This document shows positions 33,390-43,156 of a stretch of DNA of 64,000 nt, one piece after another. Made by a program: the position numbers and the translations under genes. The notes under the pieces are model-generated. The model made no database searches, was not told where the DNA came from, and saw only the letters and a program-made list of their open reading frames with translations. Each line of letters starts with the position of its first letter. The first letter of the stretch is position 1. Source of the DNA: Embleya scabrispora DSM 41855 (GTDB lineage: Bacteria > Actinomycetota > Actinomycetes > Streptomycetales > Streptomycetaceae); NCBI RefSeq assembly GCF_000372745.1, contig NZ_KB889561.1, positions 293,288 to 357,287 on the forward strand, in the 5' to 3' direction.

Positions 33390-34733
33390 GTGGGAAAATC
33401 AGTCGAAAACCGCATTCCGGAAACCGGCGGAAACCAGTCGGCGCAGTACCGCTGCGTCGGCATCGGAGTCGGTCCCGCCAACCTGAGCCTGGCATCGCTG
33501 CTGCATGGGCGCTCGGAGGCGCCGAACCTCTTCCTCGAACAGAGGGAGCAGTTCGGCTGGCACGACAATCAGCAGATACCCGGTGCGGCGTTGCAGGTAT
33601 CGCTGCTCAAGGACCTCGTCCTCCTTTCCGACCCGACGAACGGGTTTTCCTTCCTCTCGTATCTGCACGAGCAGGGGAAGATCTACCACTTCATCAACGC
33701 GCAGTACGATGCGGTGCCCCGTCGGGAGTTCCGGAATTACCTGGAGTGGGCCAGTCGGCGCAACGAGAACATCGTCTTCGGCGAGAAGGTGCTCTCCGTC
33801 GAATTCGATGGATCCTTCATCGTGCACACCAGTCGGCGCACCGTGACCGCGGACACCGTCTGCGTCGGCGTCGGCACCAGACCCTGGGTCCCGGAACAGG
33901 CCCGGGACAAGCTCGGCGACACTCAGTTCCACGTCTGCGACTTCATCGACGGCACGCGCACCGGCCTGGTGGGCAAGCGGGTCGCGGTGGTCGGTGGCGG
34001 TCAGTCCGGGGCGGAGGCGTTCCTGGATCTGATATCCCGGCCGCCACAGGAATTGCCCAGGCGGGTGACCTGGATATCGCGACGCGGGAACTATTTCCCC
34101 ATCGACGACTCGCCGTTCACGAACGAGTATTACATGCCGAGCTACTCCGAATACTTCGCCGGTCTGGACCGGACCGTCCGCGAGTCGCTCAACAATCGGA
34201 ACGTGCTGAGCAGTGACGGAGTCTCCGAATCGACGCTGCGGGACATCTACCGGCGCTGCTACGAGCACCGCTTCATCGCCGGGGCGCACGACCTGCTGGC
34301 CCTGCTTCCCAACCGCGGCGTGACCGACGTGACCGGGAACGAGTCCGGCGGCTGGACCATCGAGATGGGCCACAACGACCGGCCGGGCGTGGCGGAATAC
34401 GTGGATGTGGACGTCATCGTGTGGGCGACGGGATTTCGCCCGGCGCCGACGGATTTCCTCGCGCCGATCGAAAGCCGGCTGGAGCGCGAGGGCGACGAGT
34501 ACCGCATCGACCAGGACTTCGCCGTGCAATGGGACGGCCCTCGCGATCGCCTGATCTTCATGCAGAACGCGGCCCGCGGACAGCGCGGCCTGGCCGATCC
34601 CAACCTGAGCCTGACCGCATGGCGCAGCCGCCGTATCCTCGACCGGATCCTCGGCGTGGGCTCCGACGAGCAACTGCCCTCGTTCGTCGAGTGGTCGGCC
34701 AAACCGCCGGCCGACGAACTGGACGCTCTGTGA
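33390..34733 (+). CDS. L-lysine N6-monooxygenase (SidA/IucD family), first step of hydrazine formation
   Basis: 447 residues, GTG start. The FAD site is VGIGVGPANLSLASLLHGR, the NADPH site VAVVGGGQSGAEAFLDLI, and the C-terminal family motif ATGFRPAPTDFL. NLSLTAWRSRRILDRIL closes the fold. These NADPH/FAD enzymes hydroxylate the side-chain amine of ornithine or lysine. Lysine is chosen because the next two genes encode the flavin oxidase and cupin-MetRS proteins that, with a lysine N6-hydroxylase, make hydrazinoacetic acid in the s56-p1 (Spb38-40) and triacsin (Tri26-28) pathways. Stop and next start overlap as GTGA. Confidence 0.88.
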   Translation: MGKSVENRIPETGGNQSAQYRCVGIGVGPANLSLASLLHGRSEAPNLFLEQREQFGWHDNQQIPGAALQVSLLKDLVLLSDPTNGFSFLSYLHEQGKIYHFINAQYDAVPRREFRNYLEWASRRNENIVFGEKVLSVEFDGSFIVHTSRRTVTADTVCVGVGTRPWVPEQARDKLGDTQFHVCDFIDGTRTGLVGKRVAVVGGGQSGAEAFLDLISRPPQELPRRVTWISRRGNYFPIDDSPFTNEYYMPSYSEYFAGLDRTVRESLNNRNVLSSDGVSESTLRDIYRRCYEHRFIAGAHDLLALLPNRGVTDVTGNESGGWTIEMGHNDRPGVAEYVDVDVIVWATGFRPAPTDFLAPIESRLEREGDEYRIDQDFAVQWDGPRDRLIFMQNAARGQRGLADPNLSLTAWRSRRILDRILGVGSDEQLPSFVEWSAKPPADELDAL

Positions 34734-35890
34734 TCCCCGGCCGCACCGACGTGGCCGTCGTCGGCGCCGGCATCGTCGGTTGCCTGGTCGCTCGGGAGAT
34801 CACCGCACGCGCACCGCGGGCATCGGTCGTGCTCCTGGACCGGGACACCGCCGGGACCGGCGCGAGCCGTCGATCGGCGGGTCTGCACTGCCCGCGCGGT
34901 GCGACGGAACGTGTGCGGCGGATGACGCGGTACAGCCAGGACTACTACGCCGGACTCAAGGCCGACACTCCGGAACTGCCGATCCATCCGGTGCCCATGT
35001 CGATCGTCGCGTCACCCACGAGCGCGCCGCGACTGCGCGAGATCTACCTCGACAGCGCCGAACTGACGCGCACCCAGGCGCCGTTCGACCACGAGCCGAC
35101 CGGTCGACCCGACCTGTGTCTGCCCGAGCACGCACAGGTCTGGGACTGCCGAGGCGGTCAGTACGCGGATGTGTACGCGCTGGTCCGCGACCTCACCCGG
35201 GAGCTGCGTTCCCGGGTGACCCTGCGCGAGGGCGTTCGGGTGGATGCCGTACGCACGATCGGCCGGCGGGATCCGGCCGCCGAGAATCCGGGCGCGGACG
35301 AGGACGACGCCCGCGCCGGCCACGTCGAGCTGCGTCTGGGCACCGGCGAGACGCTGATCGCGGGACGGGTGGTCCTCGCGCCGGGCCCCTGGCTCGCCGA
35401 TCCCGCCTGGCGCGAATTGCTCGCCCCGCTCGGCGCCCGGGTCAAGCGGATCGTCGCCCTGCACATCGACCGGCTCCCGACCCGGGCCGATCGGGCCGTG
35501 GTCTTCCAGGACGAGGATGCCTTCCTGCTGCCCCTGCACCAGCCGGGGCACTGGCTGTTCAGTTACACGTGCACGACCTGGGACGTCGATCCGGACGAAC
35601 GAGTCGACGGACTGTCCTCCGAGGACGTCGACCAAGCACTCGCGAGCCTGCGCCGGCACGCCCCGGAGTCGGCCCGACGATGCGTCTCGGGTCGCGTGTT
35701 CTGTGACGCGTACAGCGTCACCGGCGAACCGGAGGTACGCGTACTCGACGGCGGACACGTCGTCTTCGCGGGCGCCGCCAACGGATCCGGCTACCGGCTC
35801 GCCCCGGCGATCGCGGCGGAGGCCGCGGATCTGCTGCACCTGCCCCCCAAGCCGCCGCACGTGCCGGCGAAGCAAAGGAGTCGGTCGTGA
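34730..35890 (+). CDS. D-amino-acid-oxidase-fold flavoenzyme (Spb39/Tri27-like)
   Basis: 386 residues, GTG start. The Rossmann site VAVVGAGIVGCLVAREITAR and DRDTAGTGASRRSAG are typical of the DAO family (glycine/sarcosine oxidase group). C-terminal FAD contact: GHVVFAGAANGSGYRLAPAI. In s56-p1 and triacsin biosynthesis the homologue oxidatively cleaves N6-(carboxymethylamino)lysine to hydrazinoacetic acid and 2-aminoadipate 6-semialdehyde. The gene is coupled to both neighbours by GTGA overlaps, so the same role is inferred here. Confidence 0.85.
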   Translation: MIPGRTDVAVVGAGIVGCLVAREITARAPRASVVLLDRDTAGTGASRRSAGLHCPRGATERVRRMTRYSQDYYAGLKADTPELPIHPVPMSIVASPTSAPRLREIYLDSAELTRTQAPFDHEPTGRPDLCLPEHAQVWDCRGGQYADVYALVRDLTRELRSRVTLREGVRVDAVRTIGRRDPAAENPGADEDDARAGHVELRLGTGETLIAGRVVLAPGPWLADPAWRELLAPLGARVKRIVALHIDRLPTRADRAVVFQDEDAFLLPLHQPGHWLFSYTCTTWDVDPDERVDGLSSEDVDQALASLRRHAPESARRCVSGRVFCDAYSVTGEPEVRVLDGGHVVFAGAANGSGYRLAPAIAAEAADLLHLPPKPPHVPAKQRSRS

Positions 35891-38229
35891 AGATCAGCAC
35901 CTACCGCACCGATGGTCCGGATGCCGCGCAGGGCGTCGACGTGGTCCCCGTCGAGGCGGGTTCCGCGGCACGACAGGGGGTGGGCGCGACCTGGATCAGC
36001 GTCGCGCCCGGCGCCCGCTCGGAGGCGCACCAGCACGACGAGGCGGAGACCTGGGTGTTCGTCGCGGGCGCGGGCGAGTTGACCGTCGACGGCGAACGCC
36101 ATCCGGTCTCCGCCTCCTCCATCGCCCAGTTCGAGCCGTTCGAGACGCACTCGGTGCACAACACCGGGGACACCCCTCTGCTCTTCGTCAGCTTCTACTG
36201 GCGCGACGGCGTACGCGCGGTGCACGCGGCGAACGACACCGGACACCGAGGCTTCGGCAAGCGCCCGCTGTTCGTCTTCTCCTCCGCGCCCACCCCCAAC
36301 GGGGACCTGCATCTGGGACACCTGTCCGGCCCGTTCTTCGGGGCCGACGTCTTCGTCCGCCATCAGCGCATGCTCGGCGCCGACGCCTGGCACATCACCG
36401 GCAGCGACGACTACCAGAACTACGTCGTGGCCGCCGCGCGTCGCGAGGGTCGGACCCCGGCGCAGACCGCGGCGCACTACAGCGCCGAGATCCTGGCCAC
36501 CCTCGAACTGATGGACATCGACGTCCACCGGTACACCGCGACCAGTCGGGACGCCGCCTACCCGGCCGCCCTGCGCGCGTTCTTCTCCCGACTGACCGCC
36601 TCGGGCGTCGTGGCGCCCCGGGAGGGCCCCGCGCTCTTCGCCGCCGAAACCGGCGAATATCTGTACGAGTCGGGCGTCAGCGGCGACTGCCCCACCTGCG
36701 GCGGCGAAAGCGGCGGCAACGTGTGCGAGGCGTGCCTGGAACCCAACGTCTGCAGCGACCTGATCGCGCCGCGTTCCGCCGGGTCCGACGTCCCGCCCCG
36801 CGAGGGCGCGATCACCCGCTACACCCTCCCGCTGCACGAACTCGTGCAGGACATCGCCGACCACCACCGGCTCGGGCGGGTCCCGGCCGCGGTGCAGGAA
36901 TTGGCCGAACGGCTGGCCCGGCGCGAGCGGTTGGACATCCCGCTCACGCACCCGGCCGAATGGGGTGTCGCCCCCACCGAGTCCGATGTGCCGGGCCAGG
37001 TCATCTGGTCCTGGCTGGACTACGCCTTCAGCATCCTGTACGGCATCGGCGCGCTCGGCCGGGACCTGGGCCGGGACTGGGACGCGGACGCACCCGACGC
37101 CGACTGGAAGATCGTGCACTTCCTGGGCTCGGACGGCAGCTTCTTCCACCCGATGTTCATCCCGGCGCTCTATCGCATCGCCCACCCGCGGTGGAACCCG
37201 GACATCGACTACCACATCAACGAGTTCTACCTGCTGGAGGACAGCAAGTTCTCCACCAGCCGCGGCCACGCCATCTGGGGCAAGGACGTGCTCGACCCGC
37301 GCACGGTCGACTCCATCCGCTTCTACCTGGCGCTGACCCGCCCCGAGGGTCGGCGCACCACCTTCGCACCCGCCGCGTACGAGTCCTTCGTCCGCGACAC
37401 GCTGGTCGGCGGCTGGCAACACTGGTTGAACGACCTGGGCGATCGGGTCGCGAAGCGCCATGCCGGCGCCGCGCCGGACGCGGGTGTGTGGCGACCCGAG
37501 CATGCCGCCTTCCTGGCTCGGCTGGAGGGGCGTCGCTCGGCGCTGACCGGTGCCCTCGGCCAGGACGGCTTCTCGCTCAACCGTGCCGCCGAGTTGCTGA
37601 ACGGCATCGTCGAGGACGTCAGGACGTTCGCCCGGCTCCAGGCCCCGGCCGCCGAGGTCGCGAACTGGAAGGACGAGGCGCGCACCACGATCGCCCTCGA
37701 ACTGGCGGCCGCACGGCTGTTGGCCACGTGCGCCGCGCCGGTGATGCCGAGGTTCGCGAACCGCCTCTCGGCCGCCCTCGGCGGACCCGCGCCCACCCGA
37801 TGGCCGACCTCGGTCGACCTGGTGCCCGCCGGCACGGCCGTCGACCTGAGCGGCCGAGTCTTCTTCGCCACTCCCGAGGCATCCGAGCGGACGCCGGACC
37901 CGACATCGAAGCGTGCGTCGAGCTCGGAGGAGCCGGCCGACCCGGCCGCGGAGCAGCAGCAGTCGTCGTTGCTCCCGTGGTTCGGCAACCTGGTGCGTGA
38001 ACTCCTGCGCCTGCCGGACGACGCCCCCGTCCACGACAAGTCGCTCGTGCTGCTCGGCATGGAGTCGCTCCAGGCCATCGCCCTGCAGTACCGGCTCACC
38101 GAGCAGGTCGACGCCGACGTCTCGATCGAGGACCTGCTCGGCGGGCACACGGTCGCCGAATTGAGCGCGCTCATCGAGCGGGGCCTGGACCCCGACGTGG
38201 TCGCCGCACACGCGGAGGTTCGAGCGTGA
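35887..38229 (+). CDS. Cupin-MetRS-like hydrazine synthetase fused to a carrier protein domain
   Basis: 780 residues, GTG start. Residues 1-115 are a cupin (HQHDEAETWVFVAGAGELTV, then FEPFETHSVHN). Residues about 125-660 resemble methionyl-tRNA synthetase: HIGH-type motif PTPNGDLHLGHLSGP, zinc-knuckle cysteines CPTCGG and CEAC, and a KMSKS-like KFSTSRG. No anticodon-binding function is expected. Known homologues (Spb40, Tri28) activate glycine and join it to N6-hydroxylysine to make an N-N bond. Residues about 690-770 add a phosphopantetheine carrier domain, with LLGMESLQAIALQY holding the Ser. That fusion is not part of the known two-domain enzymes. Confidence 0.88.
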   Translation: MKISTYRTDGPDAAQGVDVVPVEAGSAARQGVGATWISVAPGARSEAHQHDEAETWVFVAGAGELTVDGERHPVSASSIAQFEPFETHSVHNTGDTPLLFVSFYWRDGVRAVHAANDTGHRGFGKRPLFVFSSAPTPNGDLHLGHLSGPFFGADVFVRHQRMLGADAWHITGSDDYQNYVVAAARREGRTPAQTAAHYSAEILATLELMDIDVHRYTATSRDAAYPAALRAFFSRLTASGVVAPREGPALFAAETGEYLYESGVSGDCPTCGGESGGNVCEACLEPNVCSDLIAPRSAGSDVPPREGAITRYTLPLHELVQDIADHHRLGRVPAAVQELAERLARRERLDIPLTHPAEWGVAPTESDVPGQVIWSWLDYAFSILYGIGALGRDLGRDWDADAPDADWKIVHFLGSDGSFFHPMFIPALYRIAHPRWNPDIDYHINEFYLLEDSKFSTSRGHAIWGKDVLDPRTVDSIRFYLALTRPEGRRTTFAPAAYESFVRDTLVGGWQHWLNDLGDRVAKRHAGAAPDAGVWRPEHAAFLARLEGRRSALTGALGQDGFSLNRAAELLNGIVEDVRTFARLQAPAAEVANWKDEARTTIALELAAARLLATCAAPVMPRFANRLSAALGGPAPTRWPTSVDLVPAGTAVDLSGRVFFATPEASERTPDPTSKRASSSEEPADPAAEQQQSSLLPWFGNLVRELLRLPDDAPVHDKSLVLLGMESLQAIALQYRLTEQVDADVSIEDLLGGHTVAELSALIERGLDPDVVAAHAEVRA

Positions 38230-41200
38230 GCCACGTACACATTCTGCGCGAGATCGAGGCGAGGGGTCTGACCATCACCGCCGCCGGCGCCGACCTGCGC
38301 CTACAGGGGCCACGCGAGCGCATGGACGCCGATCTGCTGCGCCTGATCAAGGCGCACAAGGCGGAACTGATCGCGCACCTCGACGCGCCGGACGGCTTCG
38401 CCCTGACCGACCTGCAGCGCGGCTACCTGGTCGGCCGCGGCGAGCACGTCGAGATCGGCAACGTGGCCAGCCACGTGTACCACGAGATCGAGGGCGTCTG
38501 GGACATCGACCGCCTGGAGCGCGCGTTGCGCGCGGTGGTGGCGCGACACGGCGCGTTACGGACCCGCTTCACCGCCGACGGCCGTCAGGTTCGCGAGGAC
38601 GCGGTCGACGTGCGCGTCGGGCGGCTGGACGTACGCGGCGCGTCCGAGTCCGAACGGCGCGAACACCGGCTCGCCGAGCGGGAGTCGCGCTCGCATCGCA
38701 TCCTGCCCGCCGACCGGGCCCCACTGCTGGCGGCGGACGTGACGATCCTGGCCGACGACCGTATGGTGCTGCACGTCGACCACGACGGGCTGATCCTGGA
38801 CGCGATCAGCATGTTCCTGTTCTTCCGGGACTGGTGGTCCGCCTACCGATCCGACACCCACCCGGACACCGATGCCGCCGATACCTCCGACCCGCTCGAA
38901 GAGGCTTCCTTCGCGGCCTACGTGACGGCGCTGGAGGTCGCACGCACGCGCGCCCCGGCCAAGCGGGCCCGCAAGTACTGGCTGGATCGGCTGGACGACC
39001 TCGCCCCGTGTCCGGACCTGCCACTGCGCGCCGGCCCGGCCACGATCGTCGCCCCCCGGTTCTCGGCGCACTTCGCCCGGCTTGCCGAACCGTCCTGGAC
39101 GGTGCTCAAGGCCCGGGCGGCCGAGGCCGGACTCACCCCCTCGGCGCTGCTGTTCGCCGTCTACGCGGACACCCTCGCGGTCTGGGGCGCCGGTTCGCGG
39201 TTCACCGTCAACACCACCGTGGCGAACCGCCCGCCGATCCACCCGCGCATCTTCGACGCCCTCGGCAACTTCTGCGAGACGATGCTCGTCGAGGTCGCCG
39301 TGGACCGTGAGACCACCTTCCTCGACCGGGCACGTGCCCTCCAGGCCGGGCTGCGCCGGGGGTTGGACAACCGGCACTTCACCGGCATCGAGGTGCTGCG
39401 CGAACTGGCCCGCCGCGGCGACGGCGCGACGCGCGGGCAGATGCCGTACACGTTCAACAGCGCGCTGGGCTACGTGCACGCCGACATCGACGGTTCGGCC
39501 CTGGAACTGTTCGGGCCCGAGGTGTACACCGCGAGCCAGACGCCGCAGGTCTGGCTCGACACCTCCGCCTTCGAACAACACGGCGGCGTGGTGGTGCAGT
39601 TCGACAGCGTCGACGGGCTGTTTCCGGACGGGCTGGTCGAAGACCTGGTGTCGGGCTACCAGCGTCTGCTGGAGGCCCTCCTGAGCGAGCGGGCATGGTC
39701 GGCCAGGACGTTCGACCTGCTTCCCGAGCACCAGCGCGAGCGGCGCAGGGCGGCCAACGCCACGGCCACGGAGCTGCCTTCGCCCGGGATGTTGACGGAC
39801 GCGTTCCTGGCCAACGTGGAGCGCGAGCCGGCCGCCCCGGCGGTGCTCACCTCGGCCGGGGCGCTGAGTTACGCGGACGTGTACGCACGGGCCGCGCACG
39901 CCGCCGCCTGGTTGCGGGCCCGGCGGGTGGTTCCCGACGAGCCGGTCGCGCTGGTACTGCACCGCGGACCGGCGCAGATCGTCGGGATTCTCGCCACGAT
40001 GCTGGCCGGTGCCGCCTATCTGCCGGTCGACGCCGCGCTTCCGGCGTCTCGTCGCCGGTACATGCTCACCAACGGACGCGCCCGCCTGGTGCTGACCGAC
40101 CCTGCCGCGGCGCGGGACGGCGACGACGGGGGACGCGAGGTCCTGGTGCTGGAGCCGGACGGCCCGCTTCCGCCGGGCCCGGTGCCCGATCCGCGCCCGG
40201 TGCCCGGCGGCACGGACGACGAGCACCTGGCGTACGTCCTGTACACCTCCGGGACCACCGGCGAGCCCAAGGGCGTCATGGTCGGTCGCAGGAGCGTGGC
40301 CAACGTGGTCGCCGACTGCAACGCGCGGTTCGGCATCGGGCCGCGGGACCGGTTCTTCGGGATCAGCGCGTTCAACTTCGACCTGTCCGTCTACGACGTC
40401 TTCGGCGCGCTGTGCGCGGGCGCGGCCGTGGTGTTGCCGGACGCGGACAAGGCGAGCGATCCCGCGCACTGGTTGCAGTTGTGCCAGGACACCGGCGTGA
40501 CCGTGTGGAACTCGGTTCCGGCGATCGTGTCGCTGTTGCGGGACCAGGCGACGGCGGACGGCACGGATGCGCTGAACTCGCTGCGCCTGGTGATGATGAG
40601 CGGGGATCGCATCCCCCCGACGCTGCCCGCCGACCTGCGCCGGCTCAAGCCCGATCTGGAGCTCGTCTCGCTGGGCGGGCCGACAGAGACGACGATCTGG
40701 AACGTGCTGCACCCGATCGGCAAGGACGAGGACGGCTCGCGGAGCATTCCGTACGGCCGGCCGAACGCGAACAACCGGGCATACGTCCTGGACGAACACC
40801 GATGCGACCTGCCCGACGGGGTCACCGGCGAGATCTGGGCCGCCGGGATCGGCCTGGCCCGCGGGTACTGGGGCGACGACGCGCTCACCGCCGAGCGCTT
40901 CGTCATCGACCCGGTGCGCGGCGAACGCCTGTACCGGACCGGGGATCTGGGGCGCTACCTACCGGACGGCGAGATCGACATCCTCGGCCGCGGCGACTTC
41001 CAGATCAAGGTCAACGGTTATCGCATCGAAGCCGGCGAGGTGGAGACCCGGCTGGTGGCGTTGGATGCCGTGGAGCGGGCGGTGGTCACCCGGCAGAGCG
41101 GTGCCCGCGGCGACCGGTTGATCGCCCATCTCGTCCCGGCCGGCGACAGCCGCCCGGACGTCGAGGCGGTGCGTGAGGCGCTGCGCCGGCATCTGCCCCC

Positions 41201-41612
41201 GTACATGATCCCGGCCGCCGTGCACTGGCACGCGACCCTGCCGCTGACCCGCAACGGCAAGGTCGACCGGGCCAGGTTGGCGGCCGCGGCGGATGCCGTC
41301 GCCCCGTCCGCCGCCGCGCCCACCGCCGCCGACTCGGAGTTGGAACTGCGGATCGCCGGATTGTGGGCGAAGTTGTTGCGGATCGCGGATGTGGATCTGG
41401 ACGTCACCCGCCCGCTGTACGACCTCGGCGGTGATTCGCTGGTGGCCGCGCGCATCCTCGCCGGTGTGCGCAAGCAGTTCGGCCTGACCATCACGCTGGA
41501 CCGGCTGCCCGAGGTGGACACGGTGCGGGCCATGGCGACGCACATCGAGCGAGGTCTCGCCGACAAGGCCCGCGCGGCCGGGACGAGCGGGAAGGAGGCG
41601 GACGCGAGGTGA
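38226..41612 (+). CDS. NRPS: TubC_N docking - heterocyclisation (Cy) - A (cysteine predicted) - PCP
   Basis: 1128 residues. Residues 1-55 are a TubC-type docking domain. Residues about 56-480 are a condensation domain with DGLILDAIS: D187-x4-D192-x2-S195 is the DxxxxDxxS signature of Cy domains. The A domain (about 510-1010) has YTSGTTGEPKG and the specificity core FNFDLSVYD, VWNSVPA, MMSGDRIP and GGPTETTIWN, read as D-L-Y-N-M-S-L-I-W, close to the Cys code DLYNLSLIWK. The PCP Ser is in LGGDSLVAARI near 1070. It should make a thiazoline from an acyl group delivered by the upstream carrier. No release domain is present. Confidence 0.92.
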   Translation: MSHVHILREIEARGLTITAAGADLRLQGPRERMDADLLRLIKAHKAELIAHLDAPDGFALTDLQRGYLVGRGEHVEIGNVASHVYHEIEGVWDIDRLERALRAVVARHGALRTRFTADGRQVREDAVDVRVGRLDVRGASESERREHRLAERESRSHRILPADRAPLLAADVTILADDRMVLHVDHDGLILDAISMFLFFRDWWSAYRSDTHPDTDAADTSDPLEEASFAAYVTALEVARTRAPAKRARKYWLDRLDDLAPCPDLPLRAGPATIVAPRFSAHFARLAEPSWTVLKARAAEAGLTPSALLFAVYADTLAVWGAGSRFTVNTTVANRPPIHPRIFDALGNFCETMLVEVAVDRETTFLDRARALQAGLRRGLDNRHFTGIEVLRELARRGDGATRGQMPYTFNSALGYVHADIDGSALELFGPEVYTASQTPQVWLDTSAFEQHGGVVVQFDSVDGLFPDGLVEDLVSGYQRLLEALLSERAWSARTFDLLPEHQRERRRAANATATELPSPGMLTDAFLANVEREPAAPAVLTSAGALSYADVYARAAHAAAWLRARRVVPDEPVALVLHRGPAQIVGILATMLAGAAYLPVDAALPASRRRYMLTNGRARLVLTDPAAARDGDDGGREVLVLEPDGPLPPGPVPDPRPVPGGTDDEHLAYVLYTSGTTGEPKGVMVGRRSVANVVADCNARFGIGPRDRFFGISAFNFDLSVYDVFGALCAGAAVVLPDADKASDPAHWLQLCQDTGVTVWNSVPAIVSLLRDQATADGTDALNSLRLVMMSGDRIPPTLPADLRRLKPDLELVSLGGPTETTIWNVLHPIGKDEDGSRSIPYGRPNANNRAYVLDEHRCDLPDGVTGEIWAAGIGLARGYWGDDALTAERFVIDPVRGERLYRTGDLGRYLPDGEIDILGRGDFQIKVNGYRIEAGEVETRLVALDAVERAVVTRQSGARGDRLIAHLVPAGDSRPDVEAVREALRRHLPPYMIPAAVHWHATLPLTRNGKVDRARLAAAADAVAPSAAAPTAADSELELRIAGLWAKLLRIADVDLDVTRPLYDLGGDSLVAARILAGVRKQFGLTITLDRLPEVDTVRAMATHIERGLADKARAAGTSGKEADAR

Positions 41613-43156
41613 GCGACTCGGTGATCAATCACATCGTCGCGCGGGCCCCCTCCCCCGGGCACCACATCCGCTTCTTCCGCCTCGGCGGGATCGAGACCGT
41701 GGAACTGACCGACTTCCACGCCCGAGCCGGGCGGCTCGCGCTGTGGTTGCGCGAGTTGGGCATCGACCGGGGCGACCGGATCGGCATCCTCGCGGCGAAC
41801 AGCCTGGAGTGGATGCTCCTGGATGTCGCGGCGATCCGCCTGGGCGCGGTGAGCGTGGGTTTCGACCCGGCCAAGTTCGACACGGACACCGGTCTGAGCG
41901 AGCGCTACCGCCTGAGCGTGCTGTTCACCGACCGTACTCCCACCGCGCCCGGCAGCAGGGCGCTGGGCGAGGTGGGCCCGGCCGCGGCGCGAGCCCGACC
42001 CGGGCAGGTGCTCGAACCCCTCGTCTACGCGCCCGACGACGTGTTGTCGTTGAAACTCACCTCGGGCAGTACCGGCGAGCCCAAGACGCTGACCGCCGGA
42101 GTCGGCAGCGTGGACGACGATCTGCGGGCCGTCCAGGAGATGTTCGCGCACGGTGCGGACGACAACCTGCTCGTGTTCCTGCCGCTGTCGGTGGTGCAGC
42201 AGCGGTATTGGACGTACTCCGCGCTGCGGTGGGGCCACGACGTGACCATCTGCACCTACGAGTCCGCGTTTCCCGCGCTTCGGCTGGTCCGGCCGACGGT
42301 GGTGATGGGCGTGCCGGGGTTCTTCGAGAGTGCCAGGAGGCACATCCAGGCCCGGATGGGCGACACCGCGGGCGGCGACGCGGACGGGGTTCGCCGCAAC
42401 GCCGCCCGGCAGTTGTTCGGCGACCGCATCCGCTACCTGTGGACCGGCTCGGCGCCGGCCGCCGCCGGCACACTGCGCTTCTTCACCGACGCCGGGCTGC
42501 CGATCTTCGAGGGCTACGGGCTCAACGAGACCTGCATCGTCGCCAAGAACCACCCCGGCGCGCACCGACAGGGCAGCGTCGGGCGGGTGTTGCCGGGCAA
42601 ACAGGTGCTGCTGGACGCCGAGGGAGTGATCCACGTGCGCGCCGAGCACCCGGTGTGCCGGGGCTACGAGCAGGCACCACCCGGTGTCTCGCAGAGTGTG
42701 TTCGCCGCGGACGGGACGGTCCGCACCAACGACATCGGCCGGCTCGACGAGGACGGCTTCCTCTACATCCACGGCCGCGCCGACGACGTGATCGTGCTCG
42801 ACAACGGCCGGAAGATCGCCGTACGACCACTGGAGGAGCACATGAAGATCAGCCCGGCGATCGAGGAGTGTGTGGTGTTCTGCCCGACGCAGACCCATCT
42901 CGTCGCCGTGGTCTCACCCGCCGTTGAGCCGATCGGACCGGCCGAGGAGCGCGCCATCGCCGAGCAACTGGCGCTGACCAACGCCGCGTTCGGCGTGGAC
43001 GAGCAGATCCGCGACGTCGTGGTGGCACACCCGAGGTTCGGCGTCGAAAACGGGCTGCTCACCTCTCAGCTCAAACCCAGGCGCGAGCGCATCCTCGACA
43101 CCTACCGCTCACGGATCCACGACAACCAGGGAAGCATCCATGCAGTCCGAGATTGA
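41609..43156 (+). CDS. AMP-dependent acyl ligase (Tri29-like)
   Basis: 515 residues, GTG start overlapping the NRPS stop. An ANL-superfamily enzyme: phosphate loop LTSGSTGEPKTL, A5 region GYGLNETC, and the Asp-Arg hinge near IGRLDEDGFLYIHGRADDVI. No carrier domain is fused. In triacsin biosynthesis an AMP ligase loads N-acylated hydrazinoacetic acid onto a free ACP. Here a free ACP gene overlaps its last 17 bases, so loading of a hydrazine acid onto that ACP is the most economical reading. Confidence 0.85.
   Translation: MSDSVINHIVARAPSPGHHIRFFRLGGIETVELTDFHARAGRLALWLRELGIDRGDRIGILAANSLEWMLLDVAAIRLGAVSVGFDPAKFDTDTGLSERYRLSVLFTDRTPTAPGSRALGEVGPAAARARPGQVLEPLVYAPDDVLSLKLTSGSTGEPKTLTAGVGSVDDDLRAVQEMFAHGADDNLLVFLPLSVVQQRYWTYSALRWGHDVTICTYESAFPALRLVRPTVVMGVPGFFESARRHIQARMGDTAGGDADGVRRNAARQLFGDRIRYLWTGSAPAAAGTLRFFTDAGLPIFEGYGLNETCIVAKNHPGAHRQGSVGRVLPGKQVLLDAEGVIHVRAEHPVCRGYEQAPPGVSQSVFAADGTVRTNDIGRLDEDGFLYIHGRADDVIVLDNGRKIAVRPLEEHMKISPAIEECVVFCPTQTHLVAVVSPAVEPIGPAEERAIAEQLALTNAAFGVDEQIRDVVVAHPRFGVENGLLTSQLKPRRERILDTYRSRIHDNQGSIHAVRD

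Noticed and set aside
33199-33486. A 95-codon ORF upstream of the lysine hydroxylase, considered as a leader peptide
   Set aside because: GTG start without a Shine-Dalgarno, overlaps the hydroxylase start, and its second half is just another frame of that gene.
33390-34733. Ornithine N5-hydroxylase for piperazate or a hydroxamate siderophore
   Set aside because: No KtzT-like piperazate synthase or hydroxamate formyl/acyl siderophore genes follow. The DAO plus cupin-MetRS pair points to the lysine hydrazine route.
35887-38229. A second, true methionyl-tRNA synthetase (self-resistance copy)
   Set aside because: The cupin in front, the carrier domain behind, and the KFSTSRG motif fit the hydrazine synthetase group better.
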